Source: Tamaricihabitans halophyticus
GTDB taxonomy: Bacteria; Actinomycetota; Actinomycetes; Mycobacteriales; Pseudonocardiaceae
Direction of reading: 5' to 3'
Length of the DNA: 64,000 nt
NCBI RefSeq assembly: GCF_004340875.1
Contig: NZ_SLXQ01000002.1
Location: 186,001-250,000, forward strand
Shown here: piece by piece, positions 54,000-63,152 of the stretch
How positions within the stretch are numbered: the stretch's first letter is position 1
How the letters are laid out: each line of letters begins with the position of its first letter
Position numbers and translations under genes: made by a program
Notes under the pieces: model-generated
The model's input: only the letters and a program-made list of their open reading frames with translations
Told to the model about the DNA's origin: nothing
The model's database searches: none

Positions 54000-54908
54000 C
54001 TAAGCGTCCGGTTCGTAGAGTTCCTCGACCGCGCTGAGCCGGTCGTGCGCACCTTGGCCAAGCCGCGAAGTGACCGCGGCGACCAGCGTTTCCAGCACCG
54101 CCATGGCCGGCACCAGTGAATCGAACGGGCTTGGTGCCTCGACCCTGGACGGCAGCACGATCTCCGCGATATGCGCTGCCGGTGAGAGCCACGGGTCGGT
54201 GAACAGTACGATACGTGCTCCCTGGTCGGCCGCCTGGCGAGCGAACTCGACCGTGGCGTTGTCGTAGCGGCGGTAGTCGAACAGCACGAGCACGTCGCGC
54301 GCTCCGAGGTCGAGCAGGGTAGTGGCACGCGTCAACTCGCCAGCCGGCACGGTTCGCACCGCCTTACGGATGAGTACCAGGTGCGCGGCCAGGTAATCGG
54401 CGAGTACCCCGCTGAACCGGCCACCGAGCAGGTGAATACGTAACCGAGGATCGGCGAGTAGCTCGGTCGCCCTGGTGAACTCTGTGTGCGGCAGTGCCGC
54501 GAAGCTGTTGGCGAGCACCTGCTGATAGTGCTGTTCGGCCTCGCCGATCGGCCGGTCCTGGCTCGTCCCGCGATCCGCGTCGGCGAGTTGGCGAAGTGGT
54601 GAGCCCATCTGCGCGTGTACTTCGCGGATCAACGCTTCCTGCATGGCCGGGTAGCTTTCGAAACCGATCCGGGCGGCGAAGCGCAGCACGGTGGGTGCGC
54701 TCACCAGGGCGCGCTTGGCCAGTTCCGCCACGGTTTCCAGTCCGGCCACGGGATAGGAGGCGAGAAGCGCGCGGCCGACTTTGAGTTCGCTCGGGCTGAG
54801 CTCGGCGAGCTTCTCGTGGGTGCGATCGGCGACGGTCGCCGGTATGCCGGTCGGCTGTGCGACGCCGTCCGCATCATCGCCCTTGCGCCCCTTGGCCTTT
54901 CCGGTCAC
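54000..54908 (-). CDS. MurR/RpiR family transcriptional regulator (HTH-SIS)
   Basis: The 302-aa protein has an RpiR-type HTH in the first 100 residues (VADRTHEKLAELSPSELKVG, LVSAPTVLRFAARIGFESYP) and a C-terminal SIS domain (LRIHLLGGRFSGVLADYLA), which binds phosphosugars or other small ligands. GTG at 54908 follows GGGAGG by five bases; the longer frame lacks such a site. It is divergent from the NCS1 permease gene and probably controls it and the M20 peptidase. The ligand is unknown; in such nitrogen-use clusters RpiR proteins often sense a purine or hydantoin intermediate (general knowledge). Confidence 0.9.
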   Translation of the reverse strand: MTGKAKGRKGDDADGVAQPTGIPATVADRTHEKLAELSPSELKVGRALLASYPVAGLETVAELAKRALVSAPTVLRFAARIGFESYPAMQEALIREVHAQMGSPLRQLADADRGTSQDRPIGEAEQHYQQVLANSFAALPHTEFTRATELLADPRLRIHLLGGRFSGVLADYLAAHLVLIRKAVRTVPAGELTRATTLLDLGARDVLVLFDYRRYDNATVEFARQAADQGARIVLFTDPWLSPAAHIAEIVLPSRVEAPSPFDSLVPAMAVLETLVAAVTSRLGQGAHDRLSAVEELYEPDA

Positions 54909-55014
54909 CGAGTCCTCCCGAGAAGCGTGTTGCCGCACCTGCCAGTCAGCGTAGGCGGATGGCGCCGACCGCGCGGAGCCGGCATCTGACGGAGCACCAT
55001 CGATCTCACAAACG

Positions 55015-55061
55015 TAACATCAGATCCTATTGACCGCGTAGTTGTAACGGCCATAACATCA
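55015..55061 (+). promoter_or_regulatory. NCS1 permease promoter with duplicated TAACATCA
   Basis: TAACATCA occurs at 55015-55022 and 55054-55061, 39 bases apart, close to four helical turns. TTGACC (55030-55035) and TAACAT (55054-55059) could be the -35 and -10 hexamers with an 18-base spacer, so the second repeat overlaps the -10. Repressor binding to the two copies by the divergent RpiR protein is plausible. The predicted start leaves a leader of about 110 bases. Confidence 0.5.
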
Positions 55062-55178
55062 CTTGGGTTGGTGAGCCGACGGACCTACCGGTCGGCGCTC
55101 GTCCAATGAGGCCGTTCCGCGCCTTGCGGGCGAATACTTCGACGTTGGGTTCGACCAGCGTGGGGAGAGCGGGAAACA

Positions 55179-56639
55179 ATGGAAAACGGTACTGGCGACG
55201 GCGCGGGCGCGCGATCGACCGGGGCGCCACGCCCGACCTACCGGCAGCCGAAAGGCGTTGAACAGTACGGCGTTGAACCGGTACCCGCCAGCGCGCGAAC
55301 CGTACGCTGGCTCGATCTGTTCCAGATCATCGTCAACGTGCTGCTGAACCCAGGGTTGATCCTGGTAGGCGGGCTGGCGGTGGTCTCCGGGCTGTCCTTC
55401 TGGGCCGCGGTGAGTGCCCAGGTACTTGGGATCGCCATTGCTTTCATCGCCTACACGATCATGTCCACGATCGGCGTCGACTACGGCCTTCCCGGCATCG
55501 TCGCGACAAGGGCGACGCTCGGCATCCGGGCGTCCAAATGGCTGCTTTCCGCGCTGCGCTCGGTTGCCTCGGCGTTCTGGTTCGCGTTCCAGACCATCGC
55601 GGGCGCGCTCGGGATCACCGCGGTGCTCGAGGTATGGCTGGGTGTCGACGTTTCGGTGATCCTGGTCAGCGTGATCTTCGCGGTACTGCAGGCCGTGGTG
55701 GCGCTGTTCGGCTACCGGTCGCTCAAACATCTGTCCCGAGTGGCCTTCCCGCTGAAGATCGTGATCCTCGGGTATCTCGGCTACCTGCTCGCTACCCACG
55801 ACGCTCCCGGTTTCTCACCCGCCGAGGTCTTCAGCTACTCCGGTGAAGGAAACGGCTGGCAGTGGGCGATCTTCGCGGTGTGGACGAACGCGACCGCGGC
55901 GACCTGGTTCACCCAGATCACCGATGCCGCCGATTACTGCCGCTACACCAGTTCGCGTAAGGACATGTGGCTCGGCACGATGGGCGCGGCCCTGCTCGGC
56001 GCTACCGTATCGGCCTGTTTCGGTGCGTACGCGGCAGCGGCGACGCTCGGCACCCAAGCAAACCCCTTCGAGGTGATTCCCGGGCTCGGCGTCGGCGCGA
56101 TCACGCTGTTCCTGGTTCTCGTCGTTCTCGTGCTGGACAACTGGACGATCAACGTGCTGAACCTGTACACAGGTGGGCTCGCGCTGGTGAACATGATTCC
56201 GCGCGCGGGCCGCTTCTGGGCCACGGTGCTGATCGCCATCGCGGGCACCGCACTGGCCGCGGTTCCGTCCGTAGTGGACAATTTCGAAGGGTATATGACC
56301 GCGTTGGGCAATGTTTTCGCGCCGGTGGTGGGAGTGCTGGTCGCGGACTACCTCGTCGTCAAGCGCGCGAGACTGGAAGTGCCGGCGCTGTTTGAACCAG
56401 CCGGCCGCTACTGGTATGTAGCCGGCGTGAACCCGATCGCGCTCGGCTGGATTCTGCTCGGCGCCGCGGCGTACGGCTTCGTGCCCGAGGAGCTGCTGCC
56501 CACGCCGAGTATCGCGGTACTCAGCGGTATCGGCTACTGGCTCACCACGACGCTCGCCGCTCGGCACTGGCCGGCGATCCGGGAAGCCACCGCTCGGGCG
56601 GAGGTTCCGCCGCGACCGGAGGACACGGTGGCACGGTAG
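55179..56639 (+). CDS. NCS1 family purine/cytosine/hydantoin permease
   Basis: The 486-aa membrane protein has twelve helices with the NCS1 pattern. The N-terminal cytoplasmic segment is followed by LFQIIVNVLLNPGLILVGGL, the GLPGIVATRATLGIRASKWL loop, and late helices around PRAGRFWATVLIAIAGTALA. Family members import nucleobases, allantoin or hydantoins with H+ or Na+. The M20 peptidase gene follows 62 bases later on the same strand, so the pair likely imports and hydrolyses a nitrogen-rich compound. The ATG is preceded by a purine-rich GGGAAAC stretch. Confidence 0.9.
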   Translation: MENGTGDGAGARSTGAPRPTYRQPKGVEQYGVEPVPASARTVRWLDLFQIIVNVLLNPGLILVGGLAVVSGLSFWAAVSAQVLGIAIAFIAYTIMSTIGVDYGLPGIVATRATLGIRASKWLLSALRSVASAFWFAFQTIAGALGITAVLEVWLGVDVSVILVSVIFAVLQAVVALFGYRSLKHLSRVAFPLKIVILGYLGYLLATHDAPGFSPAEVFSYSGEGNGWQWAIFAVWTNATAATWFTQITDAADYCRYTSSRKDMWLGTMGAALLGATVSACFGAYAAAATLGTQANPFEVIPGLGVGAITLFLVLVVLVLDNWTINVLNLYTGGLALVNMIPRAGRFWATVLIAIAGTALAAVPSVVDNFEGYMTALGNVFAPVVGVLVADYLVVKRARLEVPALFEPAGRYWYVAGVNPIALGWILLGAAAYGFVPEELLPTPSIAVLSGIGYWLTTTLAARHWPAIREATARAEVPPRPEDTVAR

Positions 56640-56701
56640 TCGCTATCGCTGGAATCGCTGTCGTTATCTCGCCGGCCGCGGCGGGAGGAAAGGAGAACGG
56701 T

Positions 56702-58027
56702 ATGGATGTGCAGGCGGCGATCACCCGCGTGCTGGACGAGGTGGAGCGACAGCGCGACTTTCCGGTGGAGCTGGCCCGCGAGCTGATGCGGGTTCCCACG
56801 GTGAACCCCAAGTTCGAGGAAGCACCGGGGATCAACAGGGAGCCGGAGGCCCAGGACATCGTGGCCGCGCGGCTTGCCGAACTCGATATGACGACGACGC
56901 GTGCCGAGGTATTCGCCGGGCGGCCGAATGTCGCGGGGAGCTGGGCCGGTTCGGCCGAGCGCAGCCTGGCCATCAATGGGCATATCGATGTGGTCCCCGT
57001 CGGCGATCAGGCGGCCTGGTCGGTGGACCCTTTCGGCGCCGAGATCCACGATGGACGGTTGTATGGCCGCGGTGGTTACGATATGAAAGCCGGAATCGCG
57101 GCGGGTATCGCCGCGGCAAAGGCGCTGCGGGACTGCGGTATTGAACTCGACGGGCGTTTCGAGATCCACAGCGTGGTCGACGAGGAAGCCGGCGGCTTCG
57201 GTACCAAGGATCTGCTCCGCGACCCGGACCGAGTGCCGTCCGCGGTCATCGTGGGCGAGCCAACCGAAGGCCAGATCATGCCGTGCCAGCCCGGTTTGGA
57301 GTGGGTCAGGGTCACCATCCGCGGCCGCAACGCGCACGCTGGCTGGCGATACAACGATATCTACCCGCAGCGAGACACCCCGGACCGCACCCGGCCGGGG
57401 GTCAACGCGGCAGAGCTGGCCGCCAGGTTCCTCACCGCGGTGGGGCAGCTCGAGCGCGACTGGGGTTGCCGCAAACCGGCGCATCCGCTGCTGCCACCGG
57501 GGATTACCACGATCAACCCCGGGGTAGTTCAGGTCGGCTCCGGCATCGGTGCGAACGGTCTGCCGGTGACGATGACCAACCCGGCGATCACCCCTGATGT
57601 GGCGGTACTCGACTTCGACCTCAAGTACTCGCCAACCGAGAACTCGGCCCAGGTCCGCGCCGAGTTCGAGGAGTTCGTGCGCAGCTGGGCGGCGCAGGAT
57701 TCCTGGCTGCGCGAGACCCCGCCGATCGTGCAGTGGGAACTCGGTTCCTTGCACTTCCCGGCCTTCGATACCCCGCTGGACTTCCCGTTGGTGGACAGCA
57801 TCCGGCGGCAGCGCACCGCCCTCGGCAGGTCGGCGGAGATCACCGGTTTCGTCGCCGTATGTGATGGTGCCTTCTACCGCGGAGCTGGCGCGACCCCGCT
57901 GATCCACGGCCCGCTCGGCGCGGACGCGCACGGACCTGACGAGTGGGTGTCCGTGGAGTCGATCGTGGACACCGCGAAGGTGTACGCGGCCGCGGCCATC
58001 GAGTACTGCGGTTTGCGGGCTGGCTGA
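56702..58027 (+). CDS. M20 family metallopeptidase, ArgE/DapE type
   Basis: The 441-aa zinc enzyme has the metal-binding blocks INGHIDVVPVGD (first histidine and bridging region), LYGRGGYDMKAGIAAGIAAA with the aspartate ligand, and VDEEAGGFGTKD with the catalytic and ligand glutamates. The dimerisation domain begins near GRNAHAGWRYND. The family hydrolyses N-acyl amino acids, N-carbamoyl amino acids or allantoate. Link to an NCS1 permease favours an N-carbamoyl or hydantoin-derived substrate (inference). GGAAAGGAG precedes the ATG. The gene ends before a strong convergent hairpin. Confidence 0.92.
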   Translation: MDVQAAITRVLDEVERQRDFPVELARELMRVPTVNPKFEEAPGINREPEAQDIVAARLAELDMTTTRAEVFAGRPNVAGSWAGSAERSLAINGHIDVVPVGDQAAWSVDPFGAEIHDGRLYGRGGYDMKAGIAAGIAAAKALRDCGIELDGRFEIHSVVDEEAGGFGTKDLLRDPDRVPSAVIVGEPTEGQIMPCQPGLEWVRVTIRGRNAHAGWRYNDIYPQRDTPDRTRPGVNAAELAARFLTAVGQLERDWGCRKPAHPLLPPGITTINPGVVQVGSGIGANGLPVTMTNPAITPDVAVLDFDLKYSPTENSAQVRAEFEEFVRSWAAQDSWLRETPPIVQWELGSLHFPAFDTPLDFPLVDSIRRQRTALGRSAEITGFVAVCDGAFYRGAGATPLIHGPLGADAHGPDEWVSVESIVDTAKVYAAAAIEYCGLRAG

Positions 58028-58072
58028 GGCCAGCGTGCTACGGCGTTTCTGTCCTACCTGGCACGGCGGCAT

Positions 58073-58109
58073 ACGCTGGGCATGGTGACTAGCCGTCCAT
58101 GCCCAGCGT
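58073..58109. terminator. Bidirectional hairpin between convergent M20 genes
   Basis: ACGCTGGGCATGG (58073-58085) and CCATGCCCAGCGT (58097-58109) form a perfect 13-bp stem with an 11-base loop. It begins 46 bases after the ArgE/DapE-type stop and overlaps the last codons and stop (58089-58091) of the convergent M20D gene, so it can end transcription from both sides. Confidence 0.85.
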
Positions 58110-59288
58110 GCTGGCCGCGCCAAGGTAGCCGGCGAGCATCGCCCGCGCCACCTGCCTGATGTGTTCGTCGTCCGGCGCGAAGGTGGCGGAATGCAGGCGT
58201 TCGCTGCCGCCGTGCGTGCCGACGAACATCATCAGGGACGGGTAGCACGCGGAGAAGTACGCGAAATCGTCCGAGCCCGCCGAACGCAGTACCTCGTCGA
58301 CCGTGATGTCCTGCGCGCGAAGATAACGTGCGGTGCCTTCGGTGATCCGCGGATCGTTGTGCAGCACCGGTTCGCCGCCGTGCACGGCGAGCTCGCCGGC
58401 GCATCCGTGTGCTTCCGCGACTCGCTCGACAAGTTCGGCGAGTTCGGCGTGCAGCTGCTGGCGCGCCGTTTCGTTCATCGCCCTGATCGTGCCCCGCGCG
58501 GTGGCGATATCCGGCGTGACGTTCGGTGCCGCGCCAGCGTCCAATGTCGTCACGCTGAGCACGGCCGTGGCCATCGGGTCCATCCGGCGGCTCACCAGGC
58601 TCTGCGCGGCGACCACGACCTGTGTGAGGCCGAGGACGGGGTCCCTGGTCAGCTGCGGATAAGCCGCATGCCCTCCGCTACCGCGAACGGTGATGGTGAA
58701 CTCGTCACACGAGGCGTTCACCGCACCAGGCACGCAGGCCACCGTGCCGTCCGGGAGTAGCGGCTGCACGTGCGCGCCGATCGTGGCGCGGACTTGATGT
58801 TCGGTGAGGACACCGGATTCGGCGATATCGCGCGCGCCCGAAGGGTAGGTCTCCTCCCTCGGCTGCAGGATGCCAACCAGCGGGACCGGCACGTCGACCG
58901 CGTGCGCCGCCCGGCAGAGCGCGACCAGCGCGGCCAGGTGCACATCGTGTCCACAGGCGTGCATGACGCCAGGCCGGGTGGACGCCCACGGCAATTCGGT
59001 GCGCTCGGTGACCGCGAGGCCATCCAGTTCGGCCCTCACCGCGACCGATCGTCCTGGCCCACCGATTCGCAGTACCGCGCCGGTATCGGCGACACTCGTG
59101 CGCGCGAGCTCGGCGGGTAGCGCGTCAAGCACGCGATCCCTGGTTCGCGCTTCCGCGCCAGAGAGCTCGGGCAAACGGTGTAGTTCGTGCCGGAGTTCAA
59201 TGGCTCCCGGTAGCTCCCGGTCAATCTGTTCGCTGAGGGCAGCGAGCAGGTCACGCACCCGTGCTTCTCCCATGCTTAGTTGGAACAT
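58089..59288 (-). CDS. M20D family amidohydrolase (hippurate-hydrolase-like)
   Basis: The 399-aa metal-dependent enzyme has the M20D motifs RHELHRLPELSGAEARTRD near the N-terminus, MHACGHDVHLAALVAL (Cys/His metal ligands), LQPREETYPSGARDIAESG, and FAYFSACYPSLMMFVGTHGG near the end. Family members cleave N-acyl or N-aromatic amide bonds, such as hippurate or IAA-amino acids. Start: ATG at 59288 is used, ATG at 59273 is an alternative; either overlaps the preceding amidohydrolase gene, so the two are co-transcribed and coupled. It is the last gene of the MFS-GS-amidohydrolase operon. Confidence 0.9.
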   Translation of the reverse strand: MFQLSMGEARVRDLLAALSEQIDRELPGAIELRHELHRLPELSGAEARTRDRVLDALPAELARTSVADTGAVLRIGGPGRSVAVRAELDGLAVTERTELPWASTRPGVMHACGHDVHLAALVALCRAAHAVDVPVPLVGILQPREETYPSGARDIAESGVLTEHQVRATIGAHVQPLLPDGTVACVPGAVNASCDEFTITVRGSGGHAAYPQLTRDPVLGLTQVVVAAQSLVSRRMDPMATAVLSVTTLDAGAAPNVTPDIATARGTIRAMNETARQQLHAELAELVERVAEAHGCAGELAVHGGEPVLHNDPRITEGTARYLRAQDITVDEVLRSAGSDDFAYFSACYPSLMMFVGTHGGSERLHSATFAPDDEHIRQVARAMLAGYLGAASTLGMDG

Positions 59289-60468
59289 TCTCTGGTTCCG
59301 CTGACTCCGATGTCGACGGGTTCGAGGTGGTGGTGCTTGGCAGGCGGTAAACCCGAGTGGCGTTCTCCGCGCCGATCATCCGTACGACCCGGCAGGCATC
59401 CGCGGTTGACCAGTCACCATCGGCCACCCAGTCGCCGATCGCGCGCAGCATGCCGCGTCGCCACAGCAGGGCGCCGAGGTGGTGCAGTTCTGGCGGGCCC
59501 CATGCGTCCGAAGAGAACAGGACCTTGGCGAACGGCGCGAGTTCAAGGGATTCGGCGATGATCGCGTCGGAGCGAGCGCCGGTGTAGTTCACGCCGAGGC
59601 CCACATCGAAGAAGACATGCGGGTAGGCCTGCGCGAGGTAGCCGGCTGAGCGGTGAAACGGATAACAGTGCAGTAGCAGCACATCCACGCCGGTTGGCTC
59701 GACGAGTTCCAGCCAACCAGTAAGCAGCAGCGGATCGCACCGGTCAAGGCGTAGATCGGGATCGCCGTAGCCGCTGTGCAGCTGAAGCGGCAGGCCGCGG
59801 TCGATTCCGGACCACAGCAGGAATCGCAGCAGCACCGGGTCGACAACCGGCGCCGCGCCACTGGTTTCCACCTCGCGTAGCCAGTTTCCGGCCGCCCGGA
59901 CGACCTCGGACTCGCTGGGGCGAGTTGGGTCGAAGTCGAAGCCGTAGCGGTAGGCGACGATACTCTTCAGGCCAACCGCGTCGGCGCTGAGCTCGGCGAG
60001 CAGCTCAGGGAACCGGTGGGGAAACTCGGCTGCGCTGACCCCTGCACCAGCCAGTTGCTCGGCAACGGTCTCCAGCCGTACCACCTCGTGTGCCGGTACC
60101 CCGCTGGCTTCCGCCATTTCCGTGACGCCGAGGATCTCGTCACCACGAAACCCGGTTTCCACCAGGTACCGGCCTATCCCGCTGGCGGTGAGTAGCCGCC
60201 GGTTGACCTCCCGCGTGCCGAGCTCCGTCCGACGGTCCATATAGTCCTCTGCCGAGGCATGCGGCGACAGATCGAGAACTGGCGCGCACCACCGGCGAAC
60301 CGCGAAACCCAGCTGCGAGTCGAACTGGGTCATCCAGCCGGGCACCGGCCGGTCCGATTCGGTGAGCAGGTTCTCCAACCCCGCCCGGTCAACATCCGCG
60401 CGAAGCGCGCCGTGCACGTGGTGATCGACAAGTGGCAGCTGATTGATCGTCTCGGCGAGCGCGGTCAT
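59251..60468 (-). CDS. FluG-type amidohydrolase (TIM-barrel, amidohydrolase-2 like)
   Basis: The 405-aa protein starts MTALAETINQLPLVDHHVHG, with metal-binding His17 and His19. Further conserved points are LPLQLHSGYGDPD, LLLHCYPFHRSAGYLAQ and the late aspartate in LFSSDAWGPPEL. This order matches the N-terminal amidohydrolase half of fungal FluG. The next gene upstream encodes the matching glutamine-synthetase half, so bacteria here keep as two genes what fungi have fused. ATG at 60468 lies seven bases after GAGAA; ATG at 60486 would overlap the upstream gene further. Likely hydrolysis of an amide or gamma-glutamyl compound. Confidence 0.86.
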   Translation of the reverse strand: MTALAETINQLPLVDHHVHGALRADVDRAGLENLLTESDRPVPGWMTQFDSQLGFAVRRWCAPVLDLSPHASAEDYMDRRTELGTREVNRRLLTASGIGRYLVETGFRGDEILGVTEMAEASGVPAHEVVRLETVAEQLAGAGVSAAEFPHRFPELLAELSADAVGLKSIVAYRYGFDFDPTRPSESEVVRAAGNWLREVETSGAAPVVDPVLLRFLLWSGIDRGLPLQLHSGYGDPDLRLDRCDPLLLTGWLELVEPTGVDVLLLHCYPFHRSAGYLAQAYPHVFFDVGLGVNYTGARSDAIIAESLELAPFAKVLFSSDAWGPPELHHLGALLWRRGMLRAIGDWVADGDWSTADACRVVRMIGAENATRVYRLPSTTTSNPSTSESAEPENVPTKHGRSTGA

Positions 60469-60475
60469 GTCATTC

Positions 60476-61777
60476 TCAGTAGGCATCGGCGACCCTACGG
60501 ACTCGTTCGGTATCGGCAAGGCCAGCGAGATGATCCATCTCGTGTCGCTTCACGGCCAGCTGGCTGGCGAGTAGTCGAGGATCGAACCAGGACCGCACGG
60601 TGTCATCGGCTTCCAGGTCGGCAAGCGCTTCGGGAAGTGATCCGGGCAGCGTGGGCGTGTTCGCCAGGTCCTGCTCGGTTGCCTCCTCCGGCCATACAAC
60701 GGGTTCCGGGTAGTCGGCGCCGCCGGCAAGACCGGCGAGTCCGGCGCGGAGCACGACGGCGAGCGTCAACCACGGGTTTGCCGTCGCATCGGCCGCGCGG
60801 AACTCCAGATTGAACTGCCGGGCCGGGTCGGTGTCCACAACCGTACTTGTTGGACAGATCCGCAGCAGAGCTTCGCGGTTGTGCTCGGCGAGAAACGCGC
60901 CGCGCACGCTCCAGCGATGTGGACGTAGGCGCAGGAAGGAGACCGGGCTGGGCGCGGTCCACGCGGTCAGCGCTCGGGCGTGCCGGAGGATCCCCGCGCT
61001 GAACCGTAGCCCCAGCGTGGACAGCCGGCCAGGCTTGGCCGGGTCGAACAGCACTGGCTCACCGGTCTTGTCGGTGAGGCTGAAATGCAGGTGTACACCA
61101 CTTCCGGTGCCGTCCGGGTGCTGCAGCGGGGCGAACGATGCGGACATGGACCTGCGTAGCGCGAGGTCGCGCACGAGTTCCCGGAGGTACACCGCGCGGT
61201 CTGCCGCACGTAGCCCCTCCGTGGGGCAAAGCGTGACCTCGAACTGATCCTCGCCGTACTCGGGTAGCCAGGTTTCCGGGTCGAGTCCGCTGGCGGTGAG
61301 TGTCTCGAGTAGATCCTCGCCGAACCGCGCGGCATCGCGGTGCCTGCGTAGCGAGAACGGCGCGCTGCTCGGCAGTCCACGAAGGACGAACTCGTGCTCG
61401 AAGCTGGCGCGTACCCGCAGGCCCGCCTCATCCGCGAGTTTGTCCAGTGTCTCGCGCAGGAAGCCGCGCGGGCAGCAGGGCCAGGCAGTTCCGTCCGGGT
61501 GTGTCAGATCGGTCAGGTACATGCGAAGGCCCGGATGGTCGCCGTCGGCTGGCAATTCGAGGCCGGTCTCCCGATCCGGCAACATGCGTAGATCGCCGAT
61601 CGAACCGAACACGTCACCGGAGGTGATATCGCCAAAGGCGGTCAGCCCGAGGTTCGCCGGCACCCAGCCGACACCGCCGCGCAGCACCGCGTCGTGATTA
61701 GCGGACGGTACCGAGCGGCCACGAACCTGGCTGGCCAGATCGCAGGTAGCAAGGAAGACATCGGAAGCAGTGCGCAT
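60476..61777 (-). CDS. Glutamine-synthetase family protein (FluG/gamma-glutamyl-amide type)
   Basis: The 433-aa protein has the GS catalytic layout: metal ligands Glu127 and Glu129 in SFEHEF, Glu180 in EYGEDQFEV, GSGVHLHFSL (225-234, His229), and a C-terminal NLEFRAADATANPWLTLAVV segment. It is not the housekeeping GlnA: motif wording and length (about 30-40 residues shorter) differ. It more resembles gamma-glutamylamine synthetases and the GS half of FluG. ATG at 61777 follows GGAGACAG; the longer frame is not conserved. It lies 87 bases after the MFS gene and 7 bases before the amidohydrolase start. Confidence 0.88.
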   Translation of the reverse strand: MRTASDVFLATCDLASQVRGRSVPSANHDAVLRGGVGWVPANLGLTAFGDITSGDVFGSIGDLRMLPDRETGLELPADGDHPGLRMYLTDLTHPDGTAWPCCPRGFLRETLDKLADEAGLRVRASFEHEFVLRGLPSSAPFSLRRHRDAARFGEDLLETLTASGLDPETWLPEYGEDQFEVTLCPTEGLRAADRAVYLRELVRDLALRRSMSASFAPLQHPDGTGSGVHLHFSLTDKTGEPVLFDPAKPGRLSTLGLRFSAGILRHARALTAWTAPSPVSFLRLRPHRWSVRGAFLAEHNREALLRICPTSTVVDTDPARQFNLEFRAADATANPWLTLAVVLRAGLAGLAGGADYPEPVVWPEEATEQDLANTPTLPGSLPEALADLEADDTVRSWFDPRLLASQLAVKRHEMDHLAGLADTERVRRVADAY

Positions 61778-61864
61778 GAGTAGCTGTCTCCACGGGACGG
61801 GGGCGTGCAGGTAACGTACTAGAAGTTTCAGCGGTTGGCCATATATGCACGGAAGAAACATTTA

Positions 61865-63127
61865 TTACACATGCTGGGCTGCCCGTTCATCTGGCTGGCG
61901 CCACGCGAGTACCGCGTAGCCGGCAAGGCCGAGCATGAGTACCGCGGTACCGAAGTTGAGCCAGCCGTACGAGGCCTGCGCCACGATCACCCCGGCGAGG
62001 GCGCCGCCGACCGCCGCGCTCGCGTTCATCCCGACATCGGAAAGACCCTGCGCGCTGGCCCGATTGGCGGTGGGCACCGATTCGGATAGCAGCGCCGAGC
62101 CCGCGACCAGGCCGCCCGACCAGCCCAGCCCAAGCAGGAAGAGCCCTATTCCGAGCAGCCAGGCCTGGTCCGCGGCGGCCAGCCCGCTCACCGCCGCGGC
62201 CAGCGCGGTGACAACCGCGGCGGCAACGATCACGGTGAGCCGCCCGAAGCGGTCGGCCAACCAGCCGATCACTGGCGAAAAGCCATACATGCCAAGAATA
62301 TGCACGCTGATCACCAGCCCGATCACCGACAGTGAAACGTCCACATGGTCCATATGCACCGGAGTCATCACCATCACCGAGACCATGGCCAGATGTACGG
62401 CGGCGATCGTCAGCATGCCGAGCAGCGCGCGTGGCCGCGCGCGTAGCACCGGCAGCGTCGCGCGTAGCCCGACGGTGGGCTGGGTGCCCTCGGTGGCGGC
62501 TCGCGCCGTTCGCTCGGCGAGCCGTAGTGGGTCGGGGCGCAGCAACACGGCGAGCACCGCCGCGGCGCAACCGAATCCGACGAACGAGACCAGGAATGGC
62601 CCGGTCAGCGGCGGCAAGTCGAACAACGTGCCGAGGCGGCCGGCGGGTTCGGCCAGATTGGGGCCGAGTACCGAGCCGATCGTGGTCGCCCACACCACGG
62701 TGGCCAGCGAGCGCGCGGTGCGTTCCGGCGCGGCCAGATCGGTTGCCGCATAGCGTGCTTGCAGGCCGGCGGCGGTCGCGGAGCCAAACAACAACAACCC
62801 GAAAAGCAGCAGTGGCAGCGAATCGAACGCCGAGCCGGCGACCACGACGGCGGCACCGATCGCTCCCGTCGACATGCCACTGACCAGTGCGAATCGCCGG
62901 CCATTGCGGCGGGTCAGCCAGGCGATCGGCACCGCGACCAGTCCCGCGCCGAGCACTGAGCAGGTTTGTGCCAGCCCGGCAACCGATTCGGTTCCGCCGA
63001 TCTGCGCGGCGATCAACCCGCCTACGGCGACACCGACGGCCACCCCGAGGCCGCCAAGTACCTGAGCGGCGGAAAGCACGGCCACCGTACGGCGTTGCAC
63101 CGCTCGTTGGTCGACGGATTCAGTCAT
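61865..63127 (-). CDS. MFS transporter
   Basis: The 420-aa membrane protein has twelve hydrophobic segments. The N-terminal half reads VLSAAQVLGGLGVAVGVAVG and VPIAWLTRRNGRRFALVSGM (motif A position between helices 2 and 3), and the centre has a cytoplasmic loop around LRPDPLRLAERTARAATE. It heads the operon with the GS-like, amidohydrolase and M20D genes and should carry their substrate or product. Substrate cannot be told; amine or amide compounds are likely from context. Confidence 0.85.
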   Translation of the reverse strand: MTESVDQRAVQRRTVAVLSAAQVLGGLGVAVGVAVGGLIAAQIGGTESVAGLAQTCSVLGAGLVAVPIAWLTRRNGRRFALVSGMSTGAIGAAVVVAGSAFDSLPLLLFGLLLFGSATAAGLQARYAATDLAAPERTARSLATVVWATTIGSVLGPNLAEPAGRLGTLFDLPPLTGPFLVSFVGFGCAAAVLAVLLRPDPLRLAERTARAATEGTQPTVGLRATLPVLRARPRALLGMLTIAAVHLAMVSVMVMTPVHMDHVDVSLSVIGLVISVHILGMYGFSPVIGWLADRFGRLTVIVAAAVVTALAAAVSGLAAADQAWLLGIGLFLLGLGWSGGLVAGSALLSESVPTANRASAQGLSDVGMNASAAVGGALAGVIVAQASYGWLNFGTAVLMLGLAGYAVLAWRQPDERAAQHV

Positions 63128-63152
63128 CGGGCTCCCTTGGCTCTCCTGCGCG

